Shown: piece after piece, positions 1 to 7,861 of the stretch
Position numbering within the stretch: position 1 is the first letter of the stretch
How the letters are laid out: each line of letters opens with the position of its first letter
Source: Actinomycetes bacterium
GTDB taxonomy: Bacteria; Actinomycetota; Acidimicrobiia; Acidimicrobiales; Microtrichaceae
NCBI GenBank assembly: GCA_023450775.1
Contig: JAEXGP010000117.1
Location: 1 to 17,688 of the forward strand
Direction of reading: 5' to 3'
DNA: 17,688 bases
The notes under the pieces: generated by a model
What the model saw: the letters and a program-made list of their open reading frames with translations, nothing else
Database searches by the model: none
Told to the model about the DNA's origin: nothing
Made by a program: the position numbers and the translations under genes

Positions 1-1208
1 GCCAGCTGGGCACCGGCCCGCTGGCGCTGGCCCGGGCCCAGCGCGCCCGCACGGCGCGCACCCTGATCGAGACGAGTGACCTGGGCTTCTCCGAGGTCTG
101 CTTCGCCGCCGGCTTCTCGAGCGTGCGCCAGTTCAACGCCACGCTCCGCGAGGTGTACGACCTGACGCCGGGTGAGCTGCGCCGCCGGGCCAGGACCCAG
201 CGGGCCGCGGTGCCGGGCGCGCTGCGCCTCCGCCTTCCCTTCCGTGCACCGCTGTCGGCGGACCGGCTGTTCGGGCACCTCCTCGACGCCGCGGTGCCGG
301 GCGTGGAGTCGCAGGGTTCGACGCCGGACGACGGCGACCAGCCGACCGCGTCGACCTACCGGCGCACGCTGCGGCTGGCCCACGGCGCCGGCGTCGTCGC
401 GCTGACGCCCCACGAGGACCACGTGACGGCCGAGCTGCGGCTCGAGGACCTCCGCGACCTGACCTCCGCGGTCGCCCGGTGCCGCCGGCTGCTGGACCTG
501 GACGCGGATCCGGTCGCGGTGGACCGGGTGCTGCGCGCCGACCCGGTCCTGCGCCGCTCGGTGCGGCGGGACCCCGGCCGTCGGGTGCCCCGGCCCGTGG
601 ACGGCGAGGAGCTCGCGATCCGCGTGGTCCTGGCGCAGCAGGTGTCGACCTCGGCGGTCAGGACCCACGCGGGTCGCCTGGTCGCGGCGGTCGGCGACCC
701 GCTCCCCGCCGCGTTGCGGAGCGGCGACGACGACCCGCTCACGTCGCTGTTCCCGACCGCGGCGCAGTTGGCGGAGCGGTGGGACGACCTTCCGCTCCGG
801 CTGCCGACGAGACGGCGCCAGACCCTCCGGGCGCTCGTCGACGCGCTCGCGGTCGGTGAGCTCGACCTGGGTCCGGGCGCCGATCGCGACGCCGCTCGCC
901 GTGCGCTCCGGGACCTTCCGGGGATCGGGCCCTGGAGCGTCGAGCTCATCGCCATGCGCGGCCTCGGCGATCCCGACGCCTTCCCGGCGACGGACCTGGT
1001 CGTCCGTCGTGGTGCAGAACGCCTGCGACTCCCCGGCACCCCGGCCGCGCTGACCGAGCACGCCGAACGCTGGCGCCCGTGGCGTTCGGTGGCGATCCAG
1101 CACCTCTGGGCCGCCGGGATCGACGCCCGCGATCCCGCCGCGTCCACGAACGGGTCCCGTACGGGCAGGACCAGCACGAGCAGGACGAACGTCAGGAGCG
1201 CACGATGA
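1..1208 (+). CDS. alkA: Ada-AlkA type DNA-3-methyladenine glycosylase with AraC HTH, 5' end outside window
   Basis: Base-excision repair glycosylase that removes alkylated bases such as 3-methyladenine; the fused HTH suggests it also acts as a regulator, as in Ada-AlkA fusions. The reading frame is open from the window's left edge, so the start lies upstream. The first ~60 residues form the second half of an AraC-type HTH (LIETSDLGFSEVCFAAGF, then FNATLREVYDLTPGELRR). An AlkA N-terminal domain follows, then the HhH glycosylase domain with LPGIGPWSVELIAMRGLGDPDAF. The catalytic Asp of that family is codon 993-995, in FPATDL, and WRPWRSVAIQHLW is also typical. Any Ada methyl-acceptor domain would be off-window. 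The last ~25 residues are an unusual Ser/Thr/Arg-rich tail beyond the AlkA core. The TGA overlaps the ogt ATG as ATGA, so the two are probably co-translated. Family call is firm; the Ada part is inferred. Confidence 0.88.
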   Translation, partial: QLGTGPLALARAQRARTARTLIETSDLGFSEVCFAAGFSSVRQFNATLREVYDLTPGELRRRARTQRAAVPGALRLRLPFRAPLSADRLFGHLLDAAVPGVESQGSTPDDGDQPTASTYRRTLRLAHGAGVVALTPHEDHVTAELRLEDLRDLTSAVARCRRLLDLDADPVAVDRVLRADPVLRRSVRRDPGRRVPRPVDGEELAIRVVLAQQVSTSAVRTHAGRLVAAVGDPLPAALRSGDDDPLTSLFPTAAQLAERWDDLPLRLPTRRRQTLRALVDALAVGELDLGPGADRDAARRALRDLPGIGPWSVELIAMRGLGDPDAFPATDLVVRRGAERLRLPGTPAALTEHAERWRPWRSVAIQHLWAAGIDARDPAASTNGSRTGRTSTSRTNVRSAR

Positions 1209-1711
1209 GGTCACGCACGATCGACACCCCGATCGGTCCGGTCACGCTGGCGGGAGGTGATCGCCTGCGCCACGTGGTGATGGCCGGTCAGACCCATGAG
1301 CCCGACGACCGCGGGTGGCGCAACGACCCGGGCGCGTTCCGCGAGGTCGTCGACCAGCTCGACGCCTACTTCGCCGGCGACCTCGAGGAGTTCGACGTCG
1401 ACATCGAGCTGATCGGCACCGAGTTCCAGCAGGCGGTGTGGCACGGCCTCCGCGACATCCCGTACGGCGAGACGTGGTCCTACGGGCAGCTGGCCCACCA
1501 CATCGGCCGCCCGACCGCCGTGCGGGCCGTGGGGCTGGCCAACGGCCGCAACCCGGTCGCGATCATCGTCCCGTGCCACCGGGTCATCGGCGCGGACGGC
1601 TCCATGACCGGCTACGGCGGCGGCATCGACCGGAAGGTGGCCCTGCTGCGGCTCGAGCGGGCGCTCGACGGCCAGGGCGTGCTCGAGCTCGGCGCGGAGG
1701 CCCGCCGATAG
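1205..1711 (+). CDS. ogt: Methylated-DNA--[protein]-cysteine S-methyltransferase (Ogt/MGMT)
   Basis: Suicide repair protein that transfers the alkyl group from O6-alkylguanine to its own cysteine. It has 168 residues, the usual size of Ogt. The active-site signature IVPCHRVIG is intact, with the acceptor at Cys124 (codon 1574-1576). The helix-turn-helix/Asn-hinge region reads TAVRAVGLANGRNP, and the C-terminal GYGGGIDRKVALLRLE is typical. An ATG start at 1205 is chosen because AGGAG (1194-1198) lies 6 nt upstream and the domain begins there (RTIDTPIGPVTL); the frame is open further upstream but encodes only arginine-rich shadow sequence. ATGA overlap with the AlkA gene makes a two-gene alkylation-repair operon. 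Its TAG stop also forms the first half of the proposed -10 element of the next gene. It has no Ada-type N-terminal zinc domain. Confidence 0.95.
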   Translation: MRSRTIDTPIGPVTLAGGDRLRHVVMAGQTHEPDDRGWRNDPGAFREVVDQLDAYFAGDLEEFDVDIELIGTEFQQAVWHGLRDIPYGETWSYGQLAHHIGRPTAVRAVGLANGRNPVAIIVPCHRVIGADGSMTGYGGGIDRKVALLRLERALDGQGVLELGAEARR

Positions 1712-1714
1712 CCT
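1709..1714 (+). promoter_or_regulatory. Proposed -10 element (TAGCCT) of a leaderless patatin mRNA
   Basis: TAGCCT fits TANNNT and ends 7 nt before the ATG at 1722, placing +1 on or next to the start codon. There is no convincing Shine-Dalgarno sequence before that ATG. The first three bases are the ogt stop codon TAG. No clear -35 is visible. This is inference from spacing and composition. Confidence 0.4.
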
Positions 1715-1721
1715 TCGCAGG

Positions 1722-2678
1722 ATGAGCGCCGACCCCGCCGCCGAGCTCCGAGTCGACACCTCGCCCGACGGGATGGCGGTCCCGAGGGACATGGCCGCGG
1801 GTCACGGCGACGGCCTGCCGCTCGGGGTGTGCCTGGGCGGCGGCGGGCTGTGGTTCGTCGCCTGGCAGGTCACCTACCTCCACGAGCTGCTCGCCGCAGG
1901 GGTCGACCTGCGCGGTGCCGACCGGGTGGTGGGCACGTCGGCGGGCTCGATCGTCAGCGCCGTGCTCGAGGCCGGCAACCTCAAGCGGCTCCACGGCGAG
2001 CTCGGCGTGCTGGCCCGCCTGCCCAAGCTGGTCGGCGTGCTGGCCCCGGCCTCCAAGTCCACTCCCAGCCAGGACCGCGCCCGCGACCTGTTCTGGATGG
2101 CCCAGGACTCGGAGCCGGAGACGATCCGTGCGATCGGCCACGCTGCCCTGGCCGCGCAGACCCCGCCGCCGGTGACCATGCGCCGCAACCTGGCGGTCGT
2201 GCTGGCCGCCCGACGCTGGCCCTCGCCGGCGCTGCACCTCACCGCGGTCGACGCGTACAGCGGCGAGCGACTCGTGATCACCGCCCGCCACCGCATCAGC
2301 GTGCCCCGGGCCACCGCGGCGAGCAGCGCGGTGCCGGGCATCTTCCCGCCGCAGCAGCTGCACGACCGGCGGGCGATGGACGGCGGCGTGAGCGGAACGG
2401 GGCTGCACCTCGACCTGCTGGCCGGTGCGCGCCGTGCCGTCGTGATCCAGCTCACCGACGGTGCCGACGCCACCCAGGGCGCCATGACGCAGCGTCCGGG
2501 CGACCCGATCGCCGAGCTGGAGGCGCTCGAGTCCGCCGGCACCAAGGTGTTCCACCGCATGCCGGAGTCCGTGGACCTCGAGCGGCTGATGGACCCGACG
2601 GCCGTGCCGTCCGCGATCGCCATGGCCCGCCGCCAGGCCCGCGACGACGCGGATGAGCTGCGCATGTTCCTGGCCTGA
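1722..2678 (+). CDS. Patatin-like phospholipase family protein
   Basis: Predicted serine acyl hydrolase with a Ser-Asp dyad, likely acting on phospholipids or other lipid esters; the real substrate is unknown. It has 318 residues. The oxyanion-hole glycine run is CLGGGGLWF (38-45), the nucleophile elbow is GTSAG with Ser73, and the dyad Asp220 is in MDGG. All three patatin signatures are intact and in order. There is no obvious signal peptide; the first 30 residues look disordered, so a cytoplasmic or peripheral membrane site is likely. The gene starts 10 nt after ogt with no good Shine-Dalgarno, but TAGCCT lies 7 nt upstream, so it may have its own leaderless transcript. Its TGA lies inside the first copy of a 28-bp tandem repeat. 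Confidence 0.88.
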   Translation: MSADPAAELRVDTSPDGMAVPRDMAAGHGDGLPLGVCLGGGGLWFVAWQVTYLHELLAAGVDLRGADRVVGTSAGSIVSAVLEAGNLKRLHGELGVLARLPKLVGVLAPASKSTPSQDRARDLFWMAQDSEPETIRAIGHAALAAQTPPPVTMRRNLAVVLAARRWPSPALHLTAVDAYSGERLVITARHRISVPRATAASSAVPGIFPPQQLHDRRAMDGGVSGTGLHLDLLAGARRAVVIQLTDGADATQGAMTQRPGDPIAELEALESAGTKVFHRMPESVDLERLMDPTAVPSAIAMARRQARDDADELRMFLA

Positions 2679-2752
2679 GCGGCCGGGAGCGGGGAGCCTG
2701 GCCTGAGCGGCCGGGAGCGGGGAGCCGGGCCTGAGCGGCCGGGAGCGGAAGG
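2669..2752. repeat. Three 28-bp tandem repeats over the patatin stop codon
   Basis: Copies lie at 2669-2696, 2697-2724 and 2725-2752. The first two are identical over 28 bases. The third differs at four positions, one near its start and three at its end. The unit contains CCTGAGCGGCCGGGAGCGG. Copy 1 includes the last patatin codons and its TGA, so a local duplication of the gene end seems to have made the array. There are no spacers, so it is not a CRISPR. It could be a variable-number repeat; no function is evident. Confidence 0.93.
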
Positions 2753-2762
2753 ACAGCCAGGG

Positions 2763-2774
2763 GGTGCTAGCACC
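2763..2774. promoter_or_regulatory. 12-bp perfect palindrome, possible operator
   Basis: GGTGCTAGCACC is a perfect palindrome, 72 bp before the preferred start of the FtsX-family permease. It contains CTAG, scarce in sequence of this composition, and lies just after the tandem repeats. A binding site for a regulator is possible, but nothing else here identifies one. Confidence 0.3.
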
Positions 2775-2834
2775 ACCCCTCGGCGGGTGGTCGCTCACTT
2801 GTGGGCGCGTCGACCGCTGTGGCCTGATGTCCCG

Positions 2835-5222
2835 ATGCGCGCAGTGGGGCTGGTGGCCCTGTCGCGGACCCGCCGGCACTGGGTCGGCCTGGTCCTGCTC
2901 GGTCTGCTCGCCGGCATCGTCGGCGGGCTGGCGTCCGCGGCCGTCGCCGGGGAGCGCCGGACCGCCTCGGCCGCCGACCGGCTCGCCGAGGCGACCCTCG
3001 CCCCCGATGCGTCCGTTCGGGTCCAGCTTCCGGGCTCCACGTCGGAGATCGCCGCAGCGCTGGACGACGATCCCGACGTCGTGGCGCGTTGGCCGGTGGT
3101 GTCGAGCATCGGTCGCACGTCGGACACCAAGGACTGGTACTACCCGATCTCGGGTCCGGTACCGACCGAGGCCATCCATCGGCCGATGGTCGACGAGGGC
3201 CGGTTGCCGTCGCCGACGGCGGAACACGAGGTCGCGATCAGCCGGGCCACGGCGGAGAACAACGATCTGCACGTCGGCTCGACGGTCGAGGTCGACCTCT
3301 ACACGAACGCGCAGATGAGGGTCATCGGCCAGGACACCGAGGCGCAGCCAGAGGGCTCCAGGTTGACGCTCGAGGTCGTGGGGATCCTGCGCGACACCGC
3401 CGACATCGCGCCGGCGGCGACCCAGCGCCAGATGTTCGGCTCTCCGGCCTTCTACGCGCGGCTGACGGAGGGCGGCTCGGACTGCCCGACGTGCGACAAC
3501 GCCTACCCGGCGGTCTCCATCCGCACGGTCGACGGCGACGCGGGCGTCGACCGCGTGATCGCGCGGCTCGAGGAGCGGTTCCCCGACGTGCAGTTCGACG
3601 TGCTGCGGCTCCAGGAGGCGCTCGACGACGCCGGCCCGTCGCGCGACGTCACGTCGCTCGGCACGTGGATCCTGGCCGCGGTCGTGCTGCTGGTGGGCGG
3701 CGTGGTGGTGGCGCAGGTGGCGCGGCGGCAGATTTCGGCTCGCAGCGCCGAGGACACCACGTTGCGGGGGCTCGGTTTCACGGCGGCCGACCGTGTCCGG
3801 GCCGCCACGTTCCCGGTGGGGCTCGGTGCAGCGGTCGCGCTCCTGGTCGCACCGGTGGTCGCGGCCGCGGTGTCACCCGTCTTCCCGATCGGCCGGTCCC
3901 GCATGATCGAGCCCTCGCCCGGCGTGGACGTGGACCTGCCCGTGCTCGTGCCGGGCGCGCTGCTGTCCGCGGTCGCGCTCCTGGCGCTCGTGGCGGTGGT
4001 GGCCGCGCTCGAGCTGCGGGCCACCGAGGACCGCCCGCCGCTGCGTCCGTCCTGGCTCCGCTCGGTGCTGCCCGCGACACGTCCGTCGATCGAGATCGGT
4101 GTGCGGCTGGCGACCGACCCGGACCGTCGGCGTCGTGGACGGTCGGCCCGTGCGGCCATGCTCGGGGCGTCGATCGGCGTGGTCGGGCTGATCGCGTCGC
4201 TGGTGTTCCTCCGGAGCCTCGACCACCTGGTGGCCACGCCGTCGGCGTACGGGATCGACTCCGACCTCAGCATCGAGGTGCGCGAGGACATGGTCGACGA
4301 TCGCGCCGCGGAGCTGGCCGAGGACCGCGATGTCGACGCCGTCGTGGCCCAGTGGTCCTCGGAGTCGGTGCGCGTCGACGGTCAGCCGGCCGGCGTCGTG
4401 GCCATGGTGCCCACCAAGGGCAGCACGCGCATGACGATGTTCGAGGGCCGCGCCCCGGCAGGGCCCGACGAGGTCGTGCTCGTCCCGGCGCTGGCCCGCG
4501 ACCTGGACGCGTCGGTCGGCGACGAGGTCCGCCTGACCGGGACGACGGACGACGAGATCGTCGCCACGGTCGTCGGGATCGGTCTGGACCCGCAGGTGCT
4601 GTCGTCGACGACCAGCCGGACCGCGGTCGTCCAGGAGGAGGCGCTCTCGCGTCTGATCGACCCGATCCCGGGTCTCGATCCCTACCCGATCATCACCGTG
4701 CGCTTCGCTCCGGGCGTCGACGCCGCCGCCAAGGCGGCCGAGCTCGACGAGCGCTACCCGTACGGCGTGATGGACGAGAGCTTCCCGACGCCACCCGGGT
4801 CGCTGGTCGTGCTCGACGACGTGCGCACGGTGCCGGTCGTGTTCCTCTGGTTCTTCGGCGGGCTCGCGCTGGTGGCCATCGGCAACGGCGTCGTCGCCAC
4901 GGGCCGCAAGGCGCGCCACGAGCTCGGCATCGTCCGCAGCCTGGGGTTCACCTCGGGGCAGGTGCGCTCCGCCCTGGTCGTCACGGCCGTGACCCTGTCC
5001 GCCGTGGCGGTGGGAGTGGGCGTCCCGATCGGGGCGCTCGCCGGGGCAGCGCTGTGGATCCGTGTGGCCGGTCTGGTCGACGTGCTCCCGGCGGTGAAGG
5101 TGCCGCTGGTCGCGGTGCTGGCGTGCCTGCCGCTGCTCGTCGGGCTCGCGGCCGTGCTGGCGCTCTGGCCGGCGCGCTGGATCAACGAGCGCCGGGCCGC
5201 GACCGTCCTGCGCGTGGAGTGA
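2835..5222 (+). CDS. FtsX-family ABC transporter permease (two-module, MacB-like fold)
   Basis: Predicted inner-membrane permease of a type VII ABC system, moving lipids, peptides or drugs or transmitting force. From ATG 2835 it has 795 residues. TM1 is ~17-38 (WVGLVLLGLLAGIVGGLASA), then a large extracytoplasmic domain to ~274 with a CxxC pair (Cys217, Cys220). TM2-4 lie at ~275-395, TM5 at ~440-463, a second extracytoplasmic domain runs to ~665, and TM6-8 span ~666-783. This duplicated FtsX layout is common in Actinomycetota. GTG 2787 in the same frame would add 16 residues; ATG 2835 is preferred because family members begin shortly before TM1 and CCTGAT lies 6 nt upstream. No Shine-Dalgarno is visible for either. 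No ATPase gene is in the window, so a partner must be elsewhere. It converges with the pirin gene (18-nt gap). Confidence 0.87.
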   Translation: MRAVGLVALSRTRRHWVGLVLLGLLAGIVGGLASAAVAGERRTASAADRLAEATLAPDASVRVQLPGSTSEIAAALDDDPDVVARWPVVSSIGRTSDTKDWYYPISGPVPTEAIHRPMVDEGRLPSPTAEHEVAISRATAENNDLHVGSTVEVDLYTNAQMRVIGQDTEAQPEGSRLTLEVVGILRDTADIAPAATQRQMFGSPAFYARLTEGGSDCPTCDNAYPAVSIRTVDGDAGVDRVIARLEERFPDVQFDVLRLQEALDDAGPSRDVTSLGTWILAAVVLLVGGVVVAQVARRQISARSAEDTTLRGLGFTAADRVRAATFPVGLGAAVALLVAPVVAAAVSPVFPIGRSRMIEPSPGVDVDLPVLVPGALLSAVALLALVAVVAALELRATEDRPPLRPSWLRSVLPATRPSIEIGVRLATDPDRRRRGRSARAAMLGASIGVVGLIASLVFLRSLDHLVATPSAYGIDSDLSIEVREDMVDDRAAELAEDRDVDAVVAQWSSESVRVDGQPAGVVAMVPTKGSTRMTMFEGRAPAGPDEVVLVPALARDLDASVGDEVRLTGTTDDEIVATVVGIGLDPQVLSSTTSRTAVVQEEALSRLIDPIPGLDPYPIITVRFAPGVDAAAKAAELDERYPYGVMDESFPTPPGSLVVLDDVRTVPVVFLWFFGGLALVAIGNGVVATGRKARHELGIVRSLGFTSGQVRSALVVTAVTLSAVAVGVGVPIGALAGAALWIRVAGLVDVLPAVKVPLVAVLACLPLLVGLAAVLALWPARWINERRAATVLRVE

Positions 5223-5240
5223 GCCCGCGCTCGACGCCGG

Positions 5241-6167
5241 TCACCCCCGCTGCCACGGCGGCGGCCCGACGTCGATGCGATCCATGCTCGAGCCGGTCCC
5301 GCCGAACCGCTCGTCGTGGGCCGTCCAGTCCGCCCACGCACGGTCGATGGCGCCGCGGTCGGGCGCCACGAAGTTCCACCACATGTGGACGGGGTCGGGG
5401 AACGGCGACCCGCCGAGCAGCATGACGGTGGCGGGACCCGTGGACGTGAGCGCGAGCTCGTCACGGCCCGGTCGCAGCAGGCCGACCTGACCCGGCTCGA
5501 TGCGGGGCCCGCCCTCGCCGGTACCGAGCGCGACCGCGCCCTCCAGGACCACGAGTGCATGCTCGTGGTCGCTCCGCAGCGGCACCGTCGACGTGCCGGA
5601 CCGCAGCCGCAGCTCGGCGCCCACGTGGTCGGTGTCGGCGCGGGCCGCCGAGCGGGTCCCGAGCAGCTCGCCGACGAGGACGGTGGCACGTCCGTGCTCG
5701 AGGTCCGCCTGCGGCAGCTCGCCGTGGTGCTCGAACGCCGACGCGCCGTCGCGCGTGGCGGCGGGCTGCGCCACCCACAGCTGGATGCCGTGGACGACGC
5801 CACCCGCCGGCGTGCGGGACTCCTCCGCGTGGGCGATGCCGTGGCCGGCGGTCATGAGGTTGAGCTGCCCGGGCCGGATCGACTGCTCGGACCCCAGGCT
5901 GTCGCGGTGCAGGAGCTCGCCGGACAGCAGCCACGTCACCGTCTGCAGGCCGATGTGCGGGTGGGGACCGATGCCGCCCGGCCCGGTCGTGCCGGACTCG
6001 GCGACGGTGTCGGGCCCGATGTGGTCGGCGAAGCACCAGGCGCCGACGGTCCGCCGCTGCCGTCGGGGCAGCGCTCGCCGGACCGTGGCCGCGCCCACGC
6101 GGGCCTCGCGGCTCGCCTCGATGGCGACATCGACGTCGATCGCTGGGTCCGGATCCGAGGCGTCCAC
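5241..6167 (-). CDS. Pirin family protein (bicupin)
   Basis: Metal-binding cupin protein of the pirin family; some members have quercetin 2,3-dioxygenase activity, others act in regulation, so the reaction is unknown. From the chosen GTG it has 308 residues, the usual pirin length. The N-terminal cupin carries RTVGAWCFADHIGP, the pair PHPHIG (His69, His71) and GHGIAHAEES (His113, Glu115), spaced like the four metal ligands of human pirin. The C-terminal cupin (~180-290) ends with HMWWNFVAPDRGAIDRAWADW, also typical. GTG 6167 is preferred because the frame upstream loses family resemblance and CAGACT ends 6 nt before it, matching the leaderless pattern. It is divergent from the ligase (105-bp gap) and convergent with the permease. 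Confidence 0.92.
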   Translation of the reverse strand: MDASDPDPAIDVDVAIEASREARVGAATVRRALPRRQRRTVGAWCFADHIGPDTVAESGTTGPGGIGPHPHIGLQTVTWLLSGELLHRDSLGSEQSIRPGQLNLMTAGHGIAHAEESRTPAGGVVHGIQLWVAQPAATRDGASAFEHHGELPQADLEHGRATVLVGELLGTRSAARADTDHVGAELRLRSGTSTVPLRSDHEHALVVLEGAVALGTGEGGPRIEPGQVGLLRPGRDELALTSTGPATVMLLGGSPFPDPVHMWWNFVAPDRGAIDRAWADWTAHDERFGGTGSSMDRIDVGPPPWQRG

Positions 6168-6173
6168 GTCCCG

Positions 6174-6179
6174 AGTCTG
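6174..6179 (-). promoter_or_regulatory. Proposed -10 hexamer (CAGACT) before the pirin GTG
   Basis: On the minus strand CAGACT is followed by 6 nt and then the GTG. It keeps the A at position 2 and T at position 6 of TANNNT. The start has no clear Shine-Dalgarno. Supports a leaderless transcript beginning at 6167; weak on its own, stronger as one of several with the same spacing. Confidence 0.3.
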
Positions 6180-6272
6180 CCCCGGCGTGACGCCGTGCCA
6201 CCGGCCGTCCCTCGTGGCTCGGCGGCGCGACGTGCGGCCGCAGGTCGCTCCAGCGTGTGGTGTGATGCGGGG

Positions 6273-7856
6273 ATGCGCTTCGCAGAGGTCGCGACCACCT
6301 CCGCGACGGTGGCGGCCGTGGGCGCCCGCAACGGCAAGCGGGATGCCCTCGCCGAGCTGCTCCGCCGCGCCCGCCCCGAGGAGGTGCCGGCCGTCGTCGG
6401 GTTCCTGACCGGACAGCTGCGGCAGGGTCGGGTCGGAGTGGGGTGGCGAACGCTCGTCGCGGCCGCCGAGGCAGTGCCCGAGCCCGCGTCGGAGCCGACC
6501 CTGGACGTGCTCGACGTGGACCGGGCCTTCTCCGAGCTGGCGGTCCTCCAGGGACCCGGGTCCAACCTGGAGCGCCGCCGGGTGGTCGGCGATCTGGTCA
6601 CGCGGGCCACCGCCGCTGAGCGCGACCTGCTGTTCGGTCTCATCGGCGGGGAGCTGCGGCAGGGCGCGCTGGCGGGCGTGATGGTGGACGCCGTGGCGGT
6701 CGCGGCCGAGGTGCCGGCGACCGCGGTGCGGCGGGCGAGCATGCTCGGCGGTCGGTTGGACGACGTCGCCGTGGCCGCGCTGTCCGGCGGGCGTGACGCC
6801 CTGACCGCGATCCACCTGGAGGTGGGCCGACCGCTCCAGCCGATGCTGGCCTCCACCGCCACCTCCGTGGCCGCAGCCGTCGAGGAGCTGGGCGACGCGT
6901 CGGTCGAGTGGAAGTTGGACGGGATCCGGGTGCAGGCCCACAAGCGGGGCGACGCCGTCCGCGTCTGGAGCCGCAACCTCAACGACATCACCGCGCAGGT
7001 GCCGGCGGTGGTCGAGGCGGTCGCCGGGCTGGCCGCGCACCAGGTGGTGCTCGACGGCGAGGCGCTCGTGCTCGGACCCGACGGGCGGCCCGCCGCGTTC
7101 CAGGACACGGCGAGCGGCCGGGCCGTGTCGGTCGAGGACGGCGGTCCGGTGATCGGCGGACTCCGACCGTTCTGGTTCGACCTCCTGCACCTGGACGGGC
7201 GCGATCTGGTCGACGAGCCGCTGGCCGTCCGGCGGCTGGAGCTCGAACGCGTGGCAGCCGAGTGGGCGGTGCCGGCCGTGGCGACGAGTGACGGGACGGC
7301 CGGCGACGTCGCGCTGGCCCAGGCTCTCGCCGCCGGCCACGAGGGCGTGGTGGTGAAGTCGTCCCTGTCGCCGTACGAGGCGGGACGGCGGGGCAAGGCG
7401 TGGCGCAAGGTGAAGCCGGTCCACACGCTCGACCTGGTCGTGCTCGCGGTGGAGTGGGGCCACGGCCGGCGCGCCGGGCTGCTGTCCAACCTCCACCTGG
7501 GCGCCCGGCGCGACGATGCGACAGCGGACGCCGACGGCCGGCCGTACGTGATGGTCGGCAAGACGTTCAAGGGCATGACCGACGAGCTGCTGCGCTGGCA
7601 GACCGAGCACTTCCGAGGCCTCGAGGCCACCGACGACCAGGCCCGCAGCGCGTCGGACGACCCCGACCTGGGCCCGGGAGTGCTGGCGGTCCGTCCGGTG
7701 CAGGTGGTGGAGATCGCGGTCGACGGCATCCAGCGCTCCACCCGCTACGAGGGCGGCGTGGCGCTCCGCTTCGCGCGGGTGGTCCGCTACCGCGACGACA
7801 AGTCGGCGGACGAGGCGGACACGATCGGCTTCGTGCGGTCGCTGGGCGCGAGCTGA
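6273..7856 (+). CDS. ATP-dependent DNA ligase (LigB-like)
   Basis: Seals nicks in duplex DNA via an enzyme-AMP intermediate; accessory to the essential NAD-dependent LigA in actinobacteria, with a repair role assumed. It has 527 residues, close to mycobacterial LigB. The N-terminal ~190 residues are the DNA-binding domain (VVGFLTGQLRQGRVGVGW; FGLIGGELRQGALAGVM). The nucleotidyltransferase domain has motif I EWKLDGIR with adenylated Lys214, SRN at 233-235, DGEALV (261-266), FWFDLLHLDG (300-309), motif IV EGVVVKS (357-363) and motif V WRKVKP (377-382). An OB-fold domain follows. No LigD polymerase or nuclease domain is fused and no Ku gene is in the window. ATG 6273 is the only start that fits the domain; it has no Shine-Dalgarno but TGTGAT ends 6 nt upstream. 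Confidence 0.94.
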   Translation: MRFAEVATTSATVAAVGARNGKRDALAELLRRARPEEVPAVVGFLTGQLRQGRVGVGWRTLVAAAEAVPEPASEPTLDVLDVDRAFSELAVLQGPGSNLERRRVVGDLVTRATAAERDLLFGLIGGELRQGALAGVMVDAVAVAAEVPATAVRRASMLGGRLDDVAVAALSGGRDALTAIHLEVGRPLQPMLASTATSVAAAVEELGDASVEWKLDGIRVQAHKRGDAVRVWSRNLNDITAQVPAVVEAVAGLAAHQVVLDGEALVLGPDGRPAAFQDTASGRAVSVEDGGPVIGGLRPFWFDLLHLDGRDLVDEPLAVRRLELERVAAEWAVPAVATSDGTAGDVALAQALAAGHEGVVVKSSLSPYEAGRRGKAWRKVKPVHTLDLVVLAVEWGHGRRAGLLSNLHLGARRDDATADADGRPYVMVGKTFKGMTDELLRWQTEHFRGLEATDDQARSASDDPDLGPGVLAVRPVQVVEIAVDGIQRSTRYEGGVALRFARVVRYRDDKSADEADTIGFVRSLGAS

Positions 7857-7861
7857 CCGCC

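Noticed and set aside
2669..2752. CRISPR array
   Set aside because: The 28-bp units are directly adjacent with no spacers, and no cas genes are present.
2787..2834. GTG 2787 as the permease start
   Set aside because: It would add 16 residues unlike the family N-terminus and has neither a Shine-Dalgarno nor the -10 spacing; kept only as an alternative to ATG 2835.
1584..3272. Long open frame on the minus strand across ogt, patatin and permease
   Set aside because: It spans three well-supported genes and the tandem repeat, has low-complexity Arg/Gly/His-rich sequence and no recognisable domain. Long antisense frames are expected at this GC content.
6273..7856. LigD-type non-homologous end-joining ligase
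   Set aside because: There is no polymerase or phosphoesterase domain and no ku gene nearby; the N-terminal DNA-binding domain is of the LigB/ligase I type.
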